Positions 1-10,508 of a stretch of DNA of 64,000 bases are shown one piece after another. How positions within the stretch are numbered: position 1 is the stretch's first letter; the number at the start of each line of letters is the position of its first letter. The notes beneath the pieces were generated by a model. It did not search any database. It was given only the letters and a program-made list of their open reading frames with translations, and had not been told where the DNA came from. This stretch comes from Triticum aestivum (Eukaryota > Streptophyta > Magnoliopsida > Poales > Poaceae), in the NCBI RefSeq assembly GCF_018294505.1, contig NC_057811.1, forward strand, positions 25,486,197 through 25,550,196, in the 5' to 3' direction. Both the position numbers and the translations under genes were made by a program.

Positions 1-1040
1 TTAAGGAAGCCGTTAAGGAATGCCGTTTTGACGTCCATCTGCCATATCTCATAATCATAGTATGCGGCAATTGCTAACATGATTCGGACGGACTTCAGCT
101 TCGCTACGGGTGAGAAAGTCTCATCGTAGTCAACCCCTTGAACTTGTCGATAACCCTTAGCGACAAGTCGAGCTTTGTAGATGGTCACATTACCATCTGC
201 GTCCGTCTTCTTCTTAAAGATCCATTTGTTTTCTATGGCTCGCCGCTCATCGGGCAAGTCAGTCAAAGTCCATACTTTGTTTTCATACATGGATTCTTTC
301 TCGGATTTCATGGCTTCTAGCCATTTGTCGGAATCCGGGCCCGCCATCGCTTCTTCATAGTTCGAAGGTTCACCGTTGTCTAACAACATGATTTCAAGGA
401 CAGGGTTGCCGTACCACTCTGGTGCGGAACGTGTCCTTGTGGACCTACGAAGTTCAGTGGCAACTTGATCCGAAGCTTCATGATCATCATCATTAACTTC
501 CTCCCCCGTCGGTGTAGGCACCACAGGAGCATTTTCCCGCGCTGCGCTATTTTCCGACTCGGAAGGGGTGACTATCACCTCATCAATTTCCACTTTCCTC
601 CCACTCAATTCTTTCGAGAGAAACTCCTTCTCTAGAAAGGACCCGTTCTTGGCAACGAAGATCTTGCCTTCGGATCTGAGGTAGAAGGTGTACCCAATAG
701 TTTCCTTAGGGTATCCTATGAAGACGCATTTTTCCGATTTGGGTTCGAGCTTTTCAGGTTGAAGTTTCTTGACATAAGCATCGCATCCCCAAACTTTTAG
801 AAACGACAGCTTAGGTTTCTTCCCAAACCATAATTCATACGGTGTCGTCTCAACGGATTTAGACGGTGCCCTATTTAAAGTGAATGCGGCAGTCTCTAAA
901 GCATAACCCCAAAATGAGAGCGGTAAATCGGTAAGAGACATCATAGATCGCACCATATCCAATAGAGTGCGATTACGACGTTCGGACACACCATTTCTCT
1001 GAGGTGTTCCAGGCGGCGTGAGTTGTGAAACTATTCCACA
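1..1040 (-). pseudogene. pol: copia pol fragment: integrase core to reverse transcriptase
   Basis: Translating the minus strand from 1040 to 1 gives the C-terminal part of a copia integrase, a linker, and the start of reverse transcriptase. Visible motifs are TPQRNGVSERRNRTL (integrase core around the catalytic Glu), the GYPKE segment, a charged PTPTGEEVNDDD linker, the RT entry ENKWIFKKKTDADG, ARLVAKGY, DETFSPVAKL, and the RT motif QMDVKTAFLNG at the window edge. I saw no stop in the stretches I read. The reading frame begins abruptly at 1040 after CGIVSQLTPP, where pol is fused to leader DNA; gag, protease and the integrase zinc finger are deleted. The frame continues past base 1. It cannot be expressed normally. 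Confidence 0.88.
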
Positions 1041-2122
1041 TTTCGGTCCTCTGTGTTCCGAGGCCATGTCTGTACATGCTAGGCTCGTCAAGTCAACCTA
1101 AGTGTATTGCGTGTGTTTCGAGGCCATGTCTGTACATGCTAGGCTCGTCAACACCCGTTGTATTCGAACGTAAGAATCTATCACACCCGATCATCACGTG
1201 GTGCTTCGAAACGACGAACCTTCGCAACGGTGCACAGTTAGGGTGAACACTTTCTTGAAATTATTATAAGGGATCATCCTATTTGCTACCGTCGTTCTAA
1301 GCAAATAAGATGCAAAAACATGATAAACATCACATGCAATCAAATAGTGACATGATATGGCCAATATCATCATGCTCCTTTGATCTCCATCTTCGGGGCA
1401 CCATGATCATCTTCGTCACCGGCATGACACCATGATCTCCATCATCATGATCTCCATCATTGTGTCTTCATGAAGTTGTCACGCCAACGATTACTTCTAC
1501 TTCTATGGCTAACCGTTTAGCAACAAAGTAAAGTAAATTACATGGCGTTATTCAATGACACGCAGGTCATGCAAAATAATAAAGACAACTCCTATGGCAC
1601 CTGCCGGTTGTCATACTCATCGACATGCAAGTCGTGATTCCTATTACAAGAATATGATCAATCTCATACATCACATATATCATTCATCACATCTTCTGGC
1701 CATATCATATCACATATATCACTTGCTGCAAAAACAAGTTAGACGTCCTCTAATTGTTGTTGCAAGTTTTACGTGGTTTGTAGGTTTCTAACAAGAACGT
1801 TTTCTTACCTACGTATGACCACAACGTGATTTGCCAATTTCTATTTACCCTTCATAAGGACCCTTTTCATCGAATCCGTTCCGACTAAAGTAGGAGAGAC
1901 AGACACCCGCTAGCCACCTTATGCAACTAGTGCATGTCAATCGGTGGAACCTGTCTCACGTAAGCGTACGTGTAAGGTCGGTCCGGGCCGCTTCATCCTA
2001 CAATGCCGCCGAAACAAGAAACGACTAGTAGCGGCAAGAAGAATTGGCAACATCAACGCCCACAACTTCTTTGTGTTCTACTCGTGCATAGTAACTACGC
2101 ATAGGCCTGGCTCTGATACCAT
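1041..2122 (-). other. copia untranslated leader, copy A, with primer-binding site
   Basis: This lies between the pol breakpoint and the LTR. The primer-binding site (minus strand TGGTATCAGAG, matching initiator tRNA-Met) occupies about 2111-2121, one base from the LTR. The leader contains a 60-bp direct repeat (starts at 1053 and 1113, core ttccgaggccatgtctgtac) and many atgatctccatcatc-type imperfect repeats around 1370-1460. No long ORF belongs to it; short ORFs here look fortuitous. Long leaders of this kind are known in BARE elements. Confidence 0.82.
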
Positions 2123-3851
2123 TGTTGGGAATCGTAGCATAATTTAAAATTTTTCTACGCTCACCAAGATGCATCTATGGAGTCTACTAGCAACGAGGGG
2201 AAAGGAGTGGATCTACATACCCTTGTAGATTGCGAGCGGAAGCGTTCCAATGAACGTGGATGACGGAGTCGTACTCGCCGTGATCCAAATCACCGATGAC
2301 CGAGTGCCGAACGGACGGCACCTCCGCGTTCAACACACGTACGGTGCAGCAACGTCTCCTCCTTCTTGATCCAGCAAGGGGGAAGGAGAGGTTGATGGAG
2401 ATCCAACAGCACGACGGCGTGGTGGTGGATGTAGCGGGTCTCCGGCAGGGCTTCGCCGAGCTTCTGCGAGAGAGAGAGAGAGAGGTGTTGCAGGGGAGGA
2501 GGGAGGCGCCCAAGGCTTAGATCTTGCTGCCCTCCCTTCCCCCCACTATATATAGGGCCAAGGGAGAGGGGGGGGGCGCAGCCTTGCCCCTTCCTTCAAG
2601 GAAGGGTGCGGCCAGGGGGGAGTCCTTCCCCCCCAAGGCACCTCGGAGGTGCCTTCCCCCTTTAGGACTCTCCCTTCTTTCTTATCTTTTGCGCATGGGC
2701 CTCTTGGGGCTGGTGCCCTTGGCCCATATAGGCCAAGGCGCACCCCTTACAGCCCATGTGGCCCCCCGGGGCTGGTGGACCCCCTTGGTGGACCCCCGGA
2801 CCCCTTTCGGCACTCCCGGTACAATACCGATAAAGCGCGAAACTTTTCCGGCGACCAAAATAAGACTTCCCATATATAAATCTTTACCTCCGGACCATTC
2901 CGGAACCTCTCGTGACGTCCGGGATCTCATCCGGGACTCCGAACAACTTTCGGGTTTCCGCATACATATATCTCTACAACCCTAGCGTCACCGGACCTTA
3001 AGTGTGTAGACCCTACGGGTTCGGGAGACATGCAGACATGACCGAGACGCCTCTCCGGTCAATAACCAACAGCGGGATCTGGATACCCATGTTGGCTCCC
3101 ACATGTTCCACGATGATATCATCGGATGAACCACGGTGTCGAGGATTCAATCAATCCGTATGCAATTCCCTTTGTCAATCGGTATGTTACTTGCCCGAGA
3201 TTCGATCGTCGGTATCCCAATACCTTGTTCAATCTCGTTACCGGCAACTCTCTTTACTCGTACCGCAATGCATGATCCCGTGACTAACGCCTTAGTCACA
3301 TTGAGCTCATTATGATGATGCATTACCGAGTGGGCCCAGAGATACCTCTCCGTTTACACGGAGTGACAAATCCCAGTCTCGATCCGTGCCAACCCAACAG
3401 ACACTTTCGGAGATACCCGTAATGCACCTTTATAGTCACCCAGTTACGTTGTGACGTTTGGCACACCCAAAGCACTCCTACGGTATCCGGGAGTTGCACG
3501 ATCTCATGGTCCAAGGAAAAGATACTTGACATTGGAAAAGCTCTAGCAAACGAAACTACACGATCTTTTATGCTATGCTTAGGATTGGGTCTTGTCCATC
3601 ACATCATTCTCCTAATGATGTGATCCCGTTATCAATGACATCCTATGTCCATAGTCAGGAAACCATGACTATCTGTTGATCAACGAGCTAGTCAACTAGA
3701 GGCTTACTAGGGACAGGTTGTGGTCTATGTATTCACACATGTATTACGATTTCCGGACAATACAATTATAGCATGAATAAAAGACTATTATCATGAACAC
3801 AGAAATATAATAATAACCATTTATTATTGCCTCTAGGGCATATTTCCAACA
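2123..3851 (-). repeat. BARE/Angela-type LTR, copy A (1,729 bp)
   Basis: Bounded on the plus strand by tgttgggaatcgtag and atatttccaaca, i.e. TG...CA on both strands. Its length fits the roughly 1.7-1.8 kb LTRs of this group. It holds an AG microsatellite near 2470 and a minus-strand TATA-like stretch near 2550. The plus-strand ORFs that cross it are non-coding shadows. Confidence 0.9.
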
Positions 3852-4932
3852 TTTCGGTCCTCCGTGTTCCGAGGCCATGTCTGTACATGCTAGGCTCGTC
3901 AAGTCAACCTAAGTGTATTGCGTGTGTTCCGAGGCCATGTCTGTACATGCTAGGCTCGTCAACACCCGTTGTATTCGAACGTTAGAATCTATCACACCCG
4001 ATCATCACGTGGTGCTTCGAAACAACGAACCTTCGCAACGGTGCACAGTTAGGGTGAACACTTTCTTGAAATTATTATAAGGGATCATCTTACTTACTAC
4101 CGTCGTTCTAAGCAAATAAGATGCAAAAACATGATAAACATCACATGCAATCAAATAGTGACATGATATGGCCAATATCATCATGCTCCTTTGATCTCCA
4201 TCTTCGGGGCACCATGATCATCTTCGTCACCGGCATGACACCATGATCTCCATCATCATGATCTCCATCATTGTGTCTTCATGAAGTCGTCACGCCAACG
4301 ATTACTTTTACTTCTATGGCTAACGCGTTTAGCAACAAAGTAAAGTAATTTACATGGCGTTATTCAATGACACGCAGGTCATACAAAATAATAAAGACAA
4401 CTCCTATGGCTCCTGCCGGTTGTCATACTCATCGACATGCAAGTCGTGATTCCTATTACAAGAATATGATCAATCTCATACATCACATATATCATTCATC
4501 ACATCTTCTGGCCATATCACATCACATAGCACTTGCTGCAAAAACAAGTTAGACGTCCTCTAATTGTTGTTGCAAGTTTTTACGTGGTTTGTAGGTTTCT
4601 AGCAAGAACGTTTCTTACCTACGTATGACCACAACGTGATTTGCCAATTTCTATTTACCCTTCATAAGGACCCTTTTCATCGAATCCGTTCCGACTAAAG
4701 TAGGAGAGACAGACACCCGCTAGCCACCTTATGCAACTAGTGCATGTCAGTCGGTGGAACCAGTCTCACGTAAGCGTACGTGTAAGGTCGGTCCGGGCCG
4801 CTTCATCCTACAATGCCGCCGAAACAAGAAACGACAAGTAGCGGCAAGAAGAATTGGCAAACTCAACGCCCACAACTGCTTTGTGTTCTACTCGTGCATA
4901 GTAACTACGCATAGACCTGGCTCTGATACCAC
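3852..4932 (-). other. copia untranslated leader, copy B, with primer-binding site
   Basis: Same content as leader A: the 60-bp repeat (3864 and 3924) and the tRNA-Met primer site at about 4921-4931. It is joined on its left directly to the outer end of LTR copy A instead of to coding sequence. Confidence 0.82.
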
Positions 4933-6640
4933 TGTTGGGAATCGTAGCATAATTTAAAATTTTCCTACGCTCACCAAGATGCATCTATGGAGTCTACTAG
5001 CAACGAGGGGAAAGGAGTGGATCTACATACCCTTGTAGATCGCGAGCGGAAGCGTTCCAATGAACGTGGATGACGGAGTCGTACTCGCCGTGATCCAAAT
5101 CACCGATGACCGAGTGTCGAACGGACGGCACCTCCGCGTTCAACACACGTACGGTGCAGCGACGTCTCCTCCTTCTTGATCCAGCAAGGGGGAAGGAGAG
5201 GTTGATGGAGATCCAACAGCACGACGGCGTGGTGGTGGATGTAGCGGGTCTCCGGCAGGGCTTCGCCGAGCTTCTGCGAGAGAGAGAGAGGTGTTGCAGG
5301 GGAGGAGGGAGGCGCCCAAGGCTTAGATCTTGCTGCCCTCCCTTCCCCCCACTATATATAGGGCCAAGGGAGAGGGGGGGCGCAGCCTTGCCCCTTCCTT
5401 CAGGGAAGGGTGCGGCCAGGGGGAGTCCTTCCCCCCCAAGGCACCTCGGAGGTGCCTTCCCCCTTTAGGACTCTCCCTTCTTTCTTATCTCTTGCGCATG
5501 GGCCTCTTGGGGCTGGTGCCCTTGGCCCATATAGGCCAAGGCGCACCCCTTACAGCCCATGTGGCCCCCCGGGGCTGGTGGACCCCCGGACCCCTTTCGG
5601 CACTCCCGGTACAATACCGATAAAGCGCGAAACTTTTCCGGCGACCAAAATAAGACTTCCCATATATAAATCTTTACCTCCGGACCATTCCGGAACCTCT
5701 CGTGACGTCCGGGATCTCATCCGGGACTCCGAACAACTTTCGGGTTTCCGCATACATATATCTCTACAACCCTAGCATCACCGGACCTTAAGTGTGTAGA
5801 CCCTACGGGTTCGGGAGACATGCAGACATGACCGAGACGCCTCTCCGGTCAATAACCAACAGCGGGATCTGGATACCCATGTTGGCTCCCACATGTTCCA
5901 CGATGATATCATCGGGTGAACCACGGTGTCGAGGATTCAATCAATCCGTATGCAATTCCCTTTGTCAATCGGTATGTTACTTGCCCGAGATTCGATCGTC
6001 GGTATCCCAATACCTAGTTCAATCTCGTTACCGGCAAGTCTCTTTACTCGTACCGCAATGCATGATCCTGTGACTAACGCCTTAGTCACATTGAGCTCAT
6101 TATGATGATGCATTACCGAGTGGGCCCAGAGATACCTCTCCGTTTACACGGAGTGACAAATCCCAGTCTCGATCCGTGCCAACCCAACAGACACTTTCGG
6201 AGATACCCGTAATGCACCTTTATAGTCACCCAGTTACGTTGTGACGTTTGGCACACCCAAAGCACTCATACGATATCCGGGAGTTGCACGATCTCATGGT
6301 CTAAGGAAAAGATACTTGACATTGGAAAAGCTCTAGCAAACGAAACTACACGATCTTTTATGCTATGCTTAAGTTGGGTCTTGTCCATCACATCATTCTC
6401 CTAATGATGTGATCCCGTTATCAATGACATCCAATGTCCATAGTCAGGAAACCATGACTATCTGTTGATCAACGAGCTAGTCAACTAGAGGCTTACTAGG
6501 GACAGGTTGTGGTCTATGTATTCACACATGTATTATGATTTCCGGACAATACAATTATAGCACGAATAATAGACTATTATCATGAACACAGAAATATAAT
6601 AATAACCATTTATTATTGCCTCTAGGGCATATTTCCAACA
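4933..6640 (-). repeat. BARE/Angela-type LTR, copy B (1,708 bp)
   Basis: Second copy of the LTR with the same termini. The base after 6640 is the start of unrelated low-copy DNA (cttatgcccg), so 6640 is the true outer end of this element in the window. Confidence 0.9.
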
Positions 6641-6702
6641 CTTATGCCCGCTCCCTCGCCCACGCGCGCGGTGGCTCGCAGGACGAGGAGAAAATTTTAC
6701 TA

Positions 6703-6911
6703 CTCCCTCCGTTTACTCCTCGTCCCTACTACCTTGGTTAGAGAGATTATCATATTGTTTGGAATATATATGTCCTTTAGTAGATTTCAATATGAACTAC
6801 TAGTACATACTCCAAACACTGATGTATATAGACGTATTTTAGAGTGTAGATTCACTCATTTTTCTCTGTATGTAGCATAAAGTTGATACACTTATTTTGG
6901 AACGGAGGGAG
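6703..6911. mobile_element. Stowaway-type MITE (209 bp)
   Basis: Terminal inverted repeats ctccctccgt and acggagggag are flanked on both sides by TA, the Tc1/Mariner target. The interior contains the common Triticeae segment around tttagagtgtagattcactc. It is non-coding. Confidence 0.9.
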
Positions 6912-7815
6912 TACATATTTTCTATGATCTGTCAATCATTGAGATGCAATAGCATGCATGTTAGTCTCCTTTGTATTTGATGAAATGTTGAAGCGGGCAA
7001 CCTTGGACGGAAGATACATGTAATAGAAGCTGGAAGCTTCATAGCATTGTACTATCTCGCTTATAAATTACAATACGTACTATACAAGTAGTACTATGTA
7101 AAGAGTTAGGTGTCGCACGGTGTCCAAAAAATATGGTGATAGTGTGAGGTGGGCCATGTAATCACTGAGCCTGCGTGTTTTCACTGCTCTTGCACTCCTC
7201 CGCCGTAAGAATGGAGAAAATTGTAATCTAGTAGTACCTCCTTTCGCCGAAAGCGTGGGACATCCAGCAGTCCTACCACCTCAGTAATAATGACCAATGA
7301 GCCGTCAAATCACATAGACCCAGCAGTAAGTTGGACGGACGAAGCAACCATCACTCTTGAATCCGCTTCTCCCTTCAACACAGGCGCTAGTGAGAGGTCG
7401 CGTCCGCTCTGCCCAGGCATGAATGCGGCAACGATTCTTTGGAGCGGTGCTGACCGTTTCGGACGGGAAGCACGCGCGAGCGTTGGAGGGGCTTTGGGTG
7501 GGCCAGGCTGGTCAGGAGCGGGCGTGGCAGCTGTCCGCCTGTCCCTACCGGACGCCCGGAAACGAGAGGATGCACCGACTCTCGCGGCTAAAATCATACA
7601 CTACACACCATCTCTCTATAGGAGTAGGTCGATCTGTCGCTCTCTCTAACACACACATGTTGTTCAACACACACACGCACACGCACACGCAAACACAGGT
7701 TCATAGAATAGGAAAATCGTGCGAGTGTGAAGCCACATGAAGTGAGATACAAATGGAGTACGTACAAGAAGAGAAGAGGTGACGAATATTCCATCAAACC
7801 TGGACTGAGGAGTAG
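6912..7815. other. Low-copy-looking intergenic DNA with an AC-rich microsatellite
   Basis: No repeat family is recognised here apart from an (ac/gc)n run at about 7651-7697. An ORF at 7290-7649 has no recognisable domain and shares its frame-dense GC-rich DNA with a minus-strand ORF, so I do not call it a gene. Bases 7440-7520 resemble 14780-14850 (shared core gctgaccgtttcgg and gggtgggccagg). Confidence 0.5.
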
Positions 7816-7817
7816 TA

Positions 7818-8495
7818 CTCCCTCCGTCTAGGTGTTAAGTCATCCTACATAAATCAGATATTCCCAAAATGTTGAGGCGTCGTCCATAAACTTCGCATCT
7901 CAATCCCCTCCGGGCCTCATTGCTAGCGAGCGTTGTTACTTAGGGAGCGTTTGGATCCTTAGCAAGAACAGCTTATAGCATAGCCGAGCAAGGTTAGGCA
8001 TTTGGAACTGTTAAAATATGTTAGCTTTTGTGTGCCAGCTAGCTTGGATGAGCTAGAAAAACCTTGCTAGCTCAGGAGAGCCAGATCGGCTCGCTTCCGA
8101 CGGCAAACTTCGCGTAGTAGTAACATAGACTAGTAACATATGCATGTTGTACTAGTCCAAGTTACTCACCACTATGACCAGCCTAAGCAATGTAACCAAA
8201 TGCTCCTTAATTACTCTGCCTTGTTATCTCCCTTGGAAACCGAATGTATGGAGCGCAACTACGCGTTGATCAGTCAAGAAATCAAAGTCGGCTTGCATGC
8301 GAGTTAATACGTGGCCCTGCATGGTAGCTAAAACGGCATCTCTTAGTTGTTTGGATTAATTGTTGCGTTTAGAGACAGAAATCAGGGCTTTGATTGGAGG
8401 AATGACCGGTCAAGTTTCTCCTTCTCCTCCAATCTGCTTGCACCTTGGTCCCGCTGCACCTTCTAACGTGACTTATTACACCTAGACGGAGGGAG
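7818..8495. mobile_element. Stowaway-type MITE interrupted by a Tourist-type MITE
   Basis: The left end ctccctccgtctaggtgt is matched at the right by its inverted form acacctagacggagggag. The left flank is TA; the right flank reads TC, one base from the expected TA. Removing the inner insertion (7943-8206) leaves about 410 bp, still long for the class, so a diverged or composite element is possible. Confidence 0.75.
7943..8206. mobile_element. Tourist-like (PIF/Harbinger) MITE nested in the Stowaway
   Basis: The ends gggagcgtttgg and ccaaatgctcc form an imperfect inverted repeat and are flanked by TTA on both sides (7940-7942, 8207-8209), the usual target of PIF/Harbinger MITEs. It is non-coding. 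Confidence 0.7.
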
Positions 8496-9130
8496 TCGTA
8501 CGAGATACGGTGGCACACTGACTTAGGTTGAATACAAGTGCCCAAAATTGTGTGCATGTTATAATAAGGATTCACTTAAAATAGTACGTGAGCGAACAGA
8601 GGGATCAATTGGACCGTGTTCCCGAGCAGTAGCGAGATGTGTGAGGTAAGATACACTGCTGGCGCTTTTAATTTTTCTTATTAATTTGTTTGTTTCACCC
8701 TCTGACTGGTGGGACCCAACGTACTACGTGGAGAGAGGTAAGGTGACTAAGGCTGCATTATTTCTGCACCACTATGGATAGTCTTACCACCAAAGCCACA
8801 TGACACGATTATGATTTAAATCCCAATGACTCCCACACAAAAAAAACACGACATGCTTGTCACACGAATGCAGGAATGTATAAAAGGTTATTTTCCTCTC
8901 GTTGAACATAACGGGAGGGTTGTGTAGCTGGTTAGCCTGTTCGCTCATCAAACTTGAGGTCTCGGGTTCGATAACTACACTTGAGCATAATTCGTGCCAG
9001 GAGGATTCTTTGACTGGTCAAAATGGATGGATACGGAGCTATACGATCTCGTAGTGACCGTATAATCACCTCATCACGTATAAGCTGCAGCCTCGACGCT
9101 TGTTTTCTAGGGTTTGCACTCTTCACACTC
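8496..9130. other. Intergenic DNA, no gene seen
   Basis: Apart from the tRNA-like segment at 8922-8980, I see no repeat family or coding stretch. Confidence 0.45.
8922..8980 (+). ncRNA. tRNA-like segment (probable SINE head or decayed tRNA)
   Basis: A block with tRNA-like order: acceptor-like gtgtagc pairing with actacac at the end (one mismatch), an A-box-like tagctggttag, a loop containing CAT, and a strong B box ggttcgata at 8965-8973. The CAT loop followed by aggtctcgggttcga resembles plant tRNA-Met. The D arm does not fold well and no CCA follows, so it is more likely the Pol III promoter head of a SINE or a decayed tRNA than a working gene. I could not define a SINE tail. Confidence 0.4.
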
Positions 9131-9137
9131 TCTCCAG

Positions 9138-9147
9138 TATATATATA
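9138..9147 (+). promoter_or_regulatory. Candidate TATA box
   Basis: A TATATATATA run stands just upstream of a CT-rich, 5'-UTR-like segment (9150-9550) in the only gene-like island of the window. It has the composition of a plant core promoter, but no transcript evidence can be seen. Confidence 0.4.
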
Positions 9148-9149
9148 CA

Positions 9150-9550
9150 CGCTGGAGCCTCAGCGCTTGTAGTTGCTCTCTTCACACTCTCTCACCCTCT
9201 CTAGATCCAAACAAGACTTCATTGGCCTCTCTCTCTCCCCTCACTGCTGGTCTGCTTGTAGTTGCTCTCTTCACACTCTCTCACCCTCTCCAGATCTAAA
9301 CAAGACTTCGCTGGCCTCTCTCTCTCCCCTCACTGCTGGTCAAAGAGCCGGCAGGATCCGTCCGCCAGGAAGGGAAGGAGGCTTAACGCTGTCGCATCGG
9401 CGAGGGAGGGAATCCACTACCGGCGCAGCTATTCACTTTCACCCAGCGGCGGCGCGGGAGGGCCTCCGACCCCTTCTTCTTTGCCGCCGTACATAGTGTG
9501 GGTTGAACGGCCTCCGGTCACCCACCGAACCACACCGCAAGAACCTTAAG
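9150..9550 (+). other. Exon-like CT-rich leader with an 89-bp tandem duplication
   Basis: After the TATA run comes a pyrimidine-rich stretch resembling a plant 5' UTR, then a GC-richer part, ending at aaccttaag followed by gtataa, a plausible splice donor at 9550/9551. Within it, 9165-9253 and 9254-9342 are a direct 89-bp duplication (gcttgtagttgctctc...), with a weaker third copy just upstream at about 9113. ORFs exist in two frames over the repeats and none has a recognisable domain. It could be the first exon of the decayed gene at 10700-12440; this is inference. Confidence 0.35.
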
Positions 9551-9619
9551 GTATAATTTACTTATTCCACATGCATTGCTCTAGCTGCATGTGGGCTTTT
9601 TCCGCTTCTGCACTCGAAT

Positions 9620-9905
9620 CTAGGTGTTGGACCAAACAGGAAAGTAGTGGGGAAAGTTGTATACCATGAATCTAGGACGTGGTTCAAAGAGGAAAGGAAT
9701 GGGGGAAAGTAGTGGGAAAAGTTGTATAGCATGAATCTAGGATGTGGTTCAAAAAGGAAAGGAAGGGGGAAAGTTGTGGGGAAAGTTGTATCGCATGAAT
9801 CTAAGACGTGGTTCAAAGAGGACATGAATGGGGGAAAGTAGTGGGGAAAGTTGTATAGCATAAAACTAGGACATGGTTCACAGAGGAAAGGAAGTGGGGA
9901 AAGTA
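9620..9905. repeat. Minisatellite, period 64-65 bp, about 4.5 copies
   Basis: The motif around gtggttcaaagagg recurs at about 9679, 9744, 9808 and 9872, with gaatctagga and gtggggaaagttgtat in each copy and a partial first copy. An ORF in the minus strand across the array is a by-product of the periodicity. Confidence 0.88.
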
Positions 9906-10219
9906 CTAGTACAGACTGGCTATCCAGCACCTACGTTGGTCGAAAAGGGAAAACAATGACAAACGCAGTACACACATCTGTAACAAACTGATCTTTTGTT
10001 TTGGGGGACACGGCTGTAGAGTTTGAGCAGGACTAGGTTTGCTGCGCTCACATAGGGAAAGGTGTCTAAAGATAACAAAACTGGGACCAACACAAATATG
10101 CTCCTTGGTTGTTTGTTCTTTGTTGCAACAGACTATGCATCACCCCAATACATCGGTAGATGCACATGGTGCTGGTGCGTCCACTGTCCCGTGCAACTCT
10201 TTAGCTGTTGTTAATCTAA

Positions 10220-10508
10220 GGCCCCGTTTGGTTAAAAACTCCCTAGTCCCTACCTGACAGAGGTTATTAAATGACATGCTAAAAGACCATGTTACCCCTA
10301 GTAGTGAACTAATAGAGACAAGGTGCGATGCGTGGCAGGGGCAACTGTTGGGAAAAAGTACCAAAAAGACTCTCCCTCGGGGTCTTCTTTCTTTAGTCCC
10401 AAATGCCCACTTTTAGTCCCTAAAAGTCCCTCCTGTTTGGTTTAGATGGGACTGACACAGAGTTTTTTTAGTCCCTCCACCTAAATGTCCCTGTAAACAA
10501 ACACCCTC
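10220..10508. mobile_element. MITE, PIF/Harbinger (Tourist)-like, 289 bp
   Basis: The ends ggccccgtttggtt and aaacaaacaccctc are imperfect inverted repeats, with TAA on both sides (10217-10219, 10509-10511). The interior repeats the word tagtccc many times, as in a common grass MITE group. It sits inside what may be an intron of the neighbouring gene relic. Confidence 0.65.

Larger units (their letters stand above)
1..6640 (-). mobile_element. BARE/Angela/WIS-type Ty1-copia fragment with duplicated 5' end
   Basis: A minus-strand copia element runs from its 5' LTR at the right (6640) into pol, which leaves the window at base 1. In element order it reads LTR, leader, LTR, leader, integrase, RT. 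Gag, protease and the first part of integrase are missing. The LTRs open on the minus strand with TGTTGGAAATATGCCCTAG and close with CCCAACA, as in the BARE/Angela/WIS group, and a tRNA-Met primer site follows each LTR. The 3' LTR lies outside the window, so no target duplication can be tested. The family name is from memory of the LTR start. Confidence 0.88.
1041..6640 (-). repeat. 2.8-kb tandem duplication of copia leader plus LTR
   Basis: Bases 1041-3851 and 3852-6640 are two near-identical direct copies of leader plus LTR. Both begin at the same base of the leader (tttcggtcct) and both end at the outer LTR terminus (ttccaaca). Differences seen by eye are scattered substitutions, a shorter AG run in the second copy (near 5280) and about 15 bases near 2785 that the second copy lacks. 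The joint at 3851/3852 places an LTR end directly against the deletion breakpoint used at 1040/1041. The bases before each breakpoint are similar (ttccaca versus ttccaaca), suggesting a microhomology joint. Confidence 0.9.

Noticed and set aside
2187..6073. ORFs of 60-153 codons in the BARE/Angela LTRs
   Set aside because: They repeat between the two LTR copies and carry no known motif; LTRs are non-coding here.
7290..7649. 119-codon ORF in the gene island
   Set aside because: No recognisable domain, no splice or promoter context, and an equally long minus-strand ORF overlaps it.
8922..8980. Functional tRNA gene
   Set aside because: D arm does not pair, the acceptor has a mismatch and no clear terminator of T residues follows.
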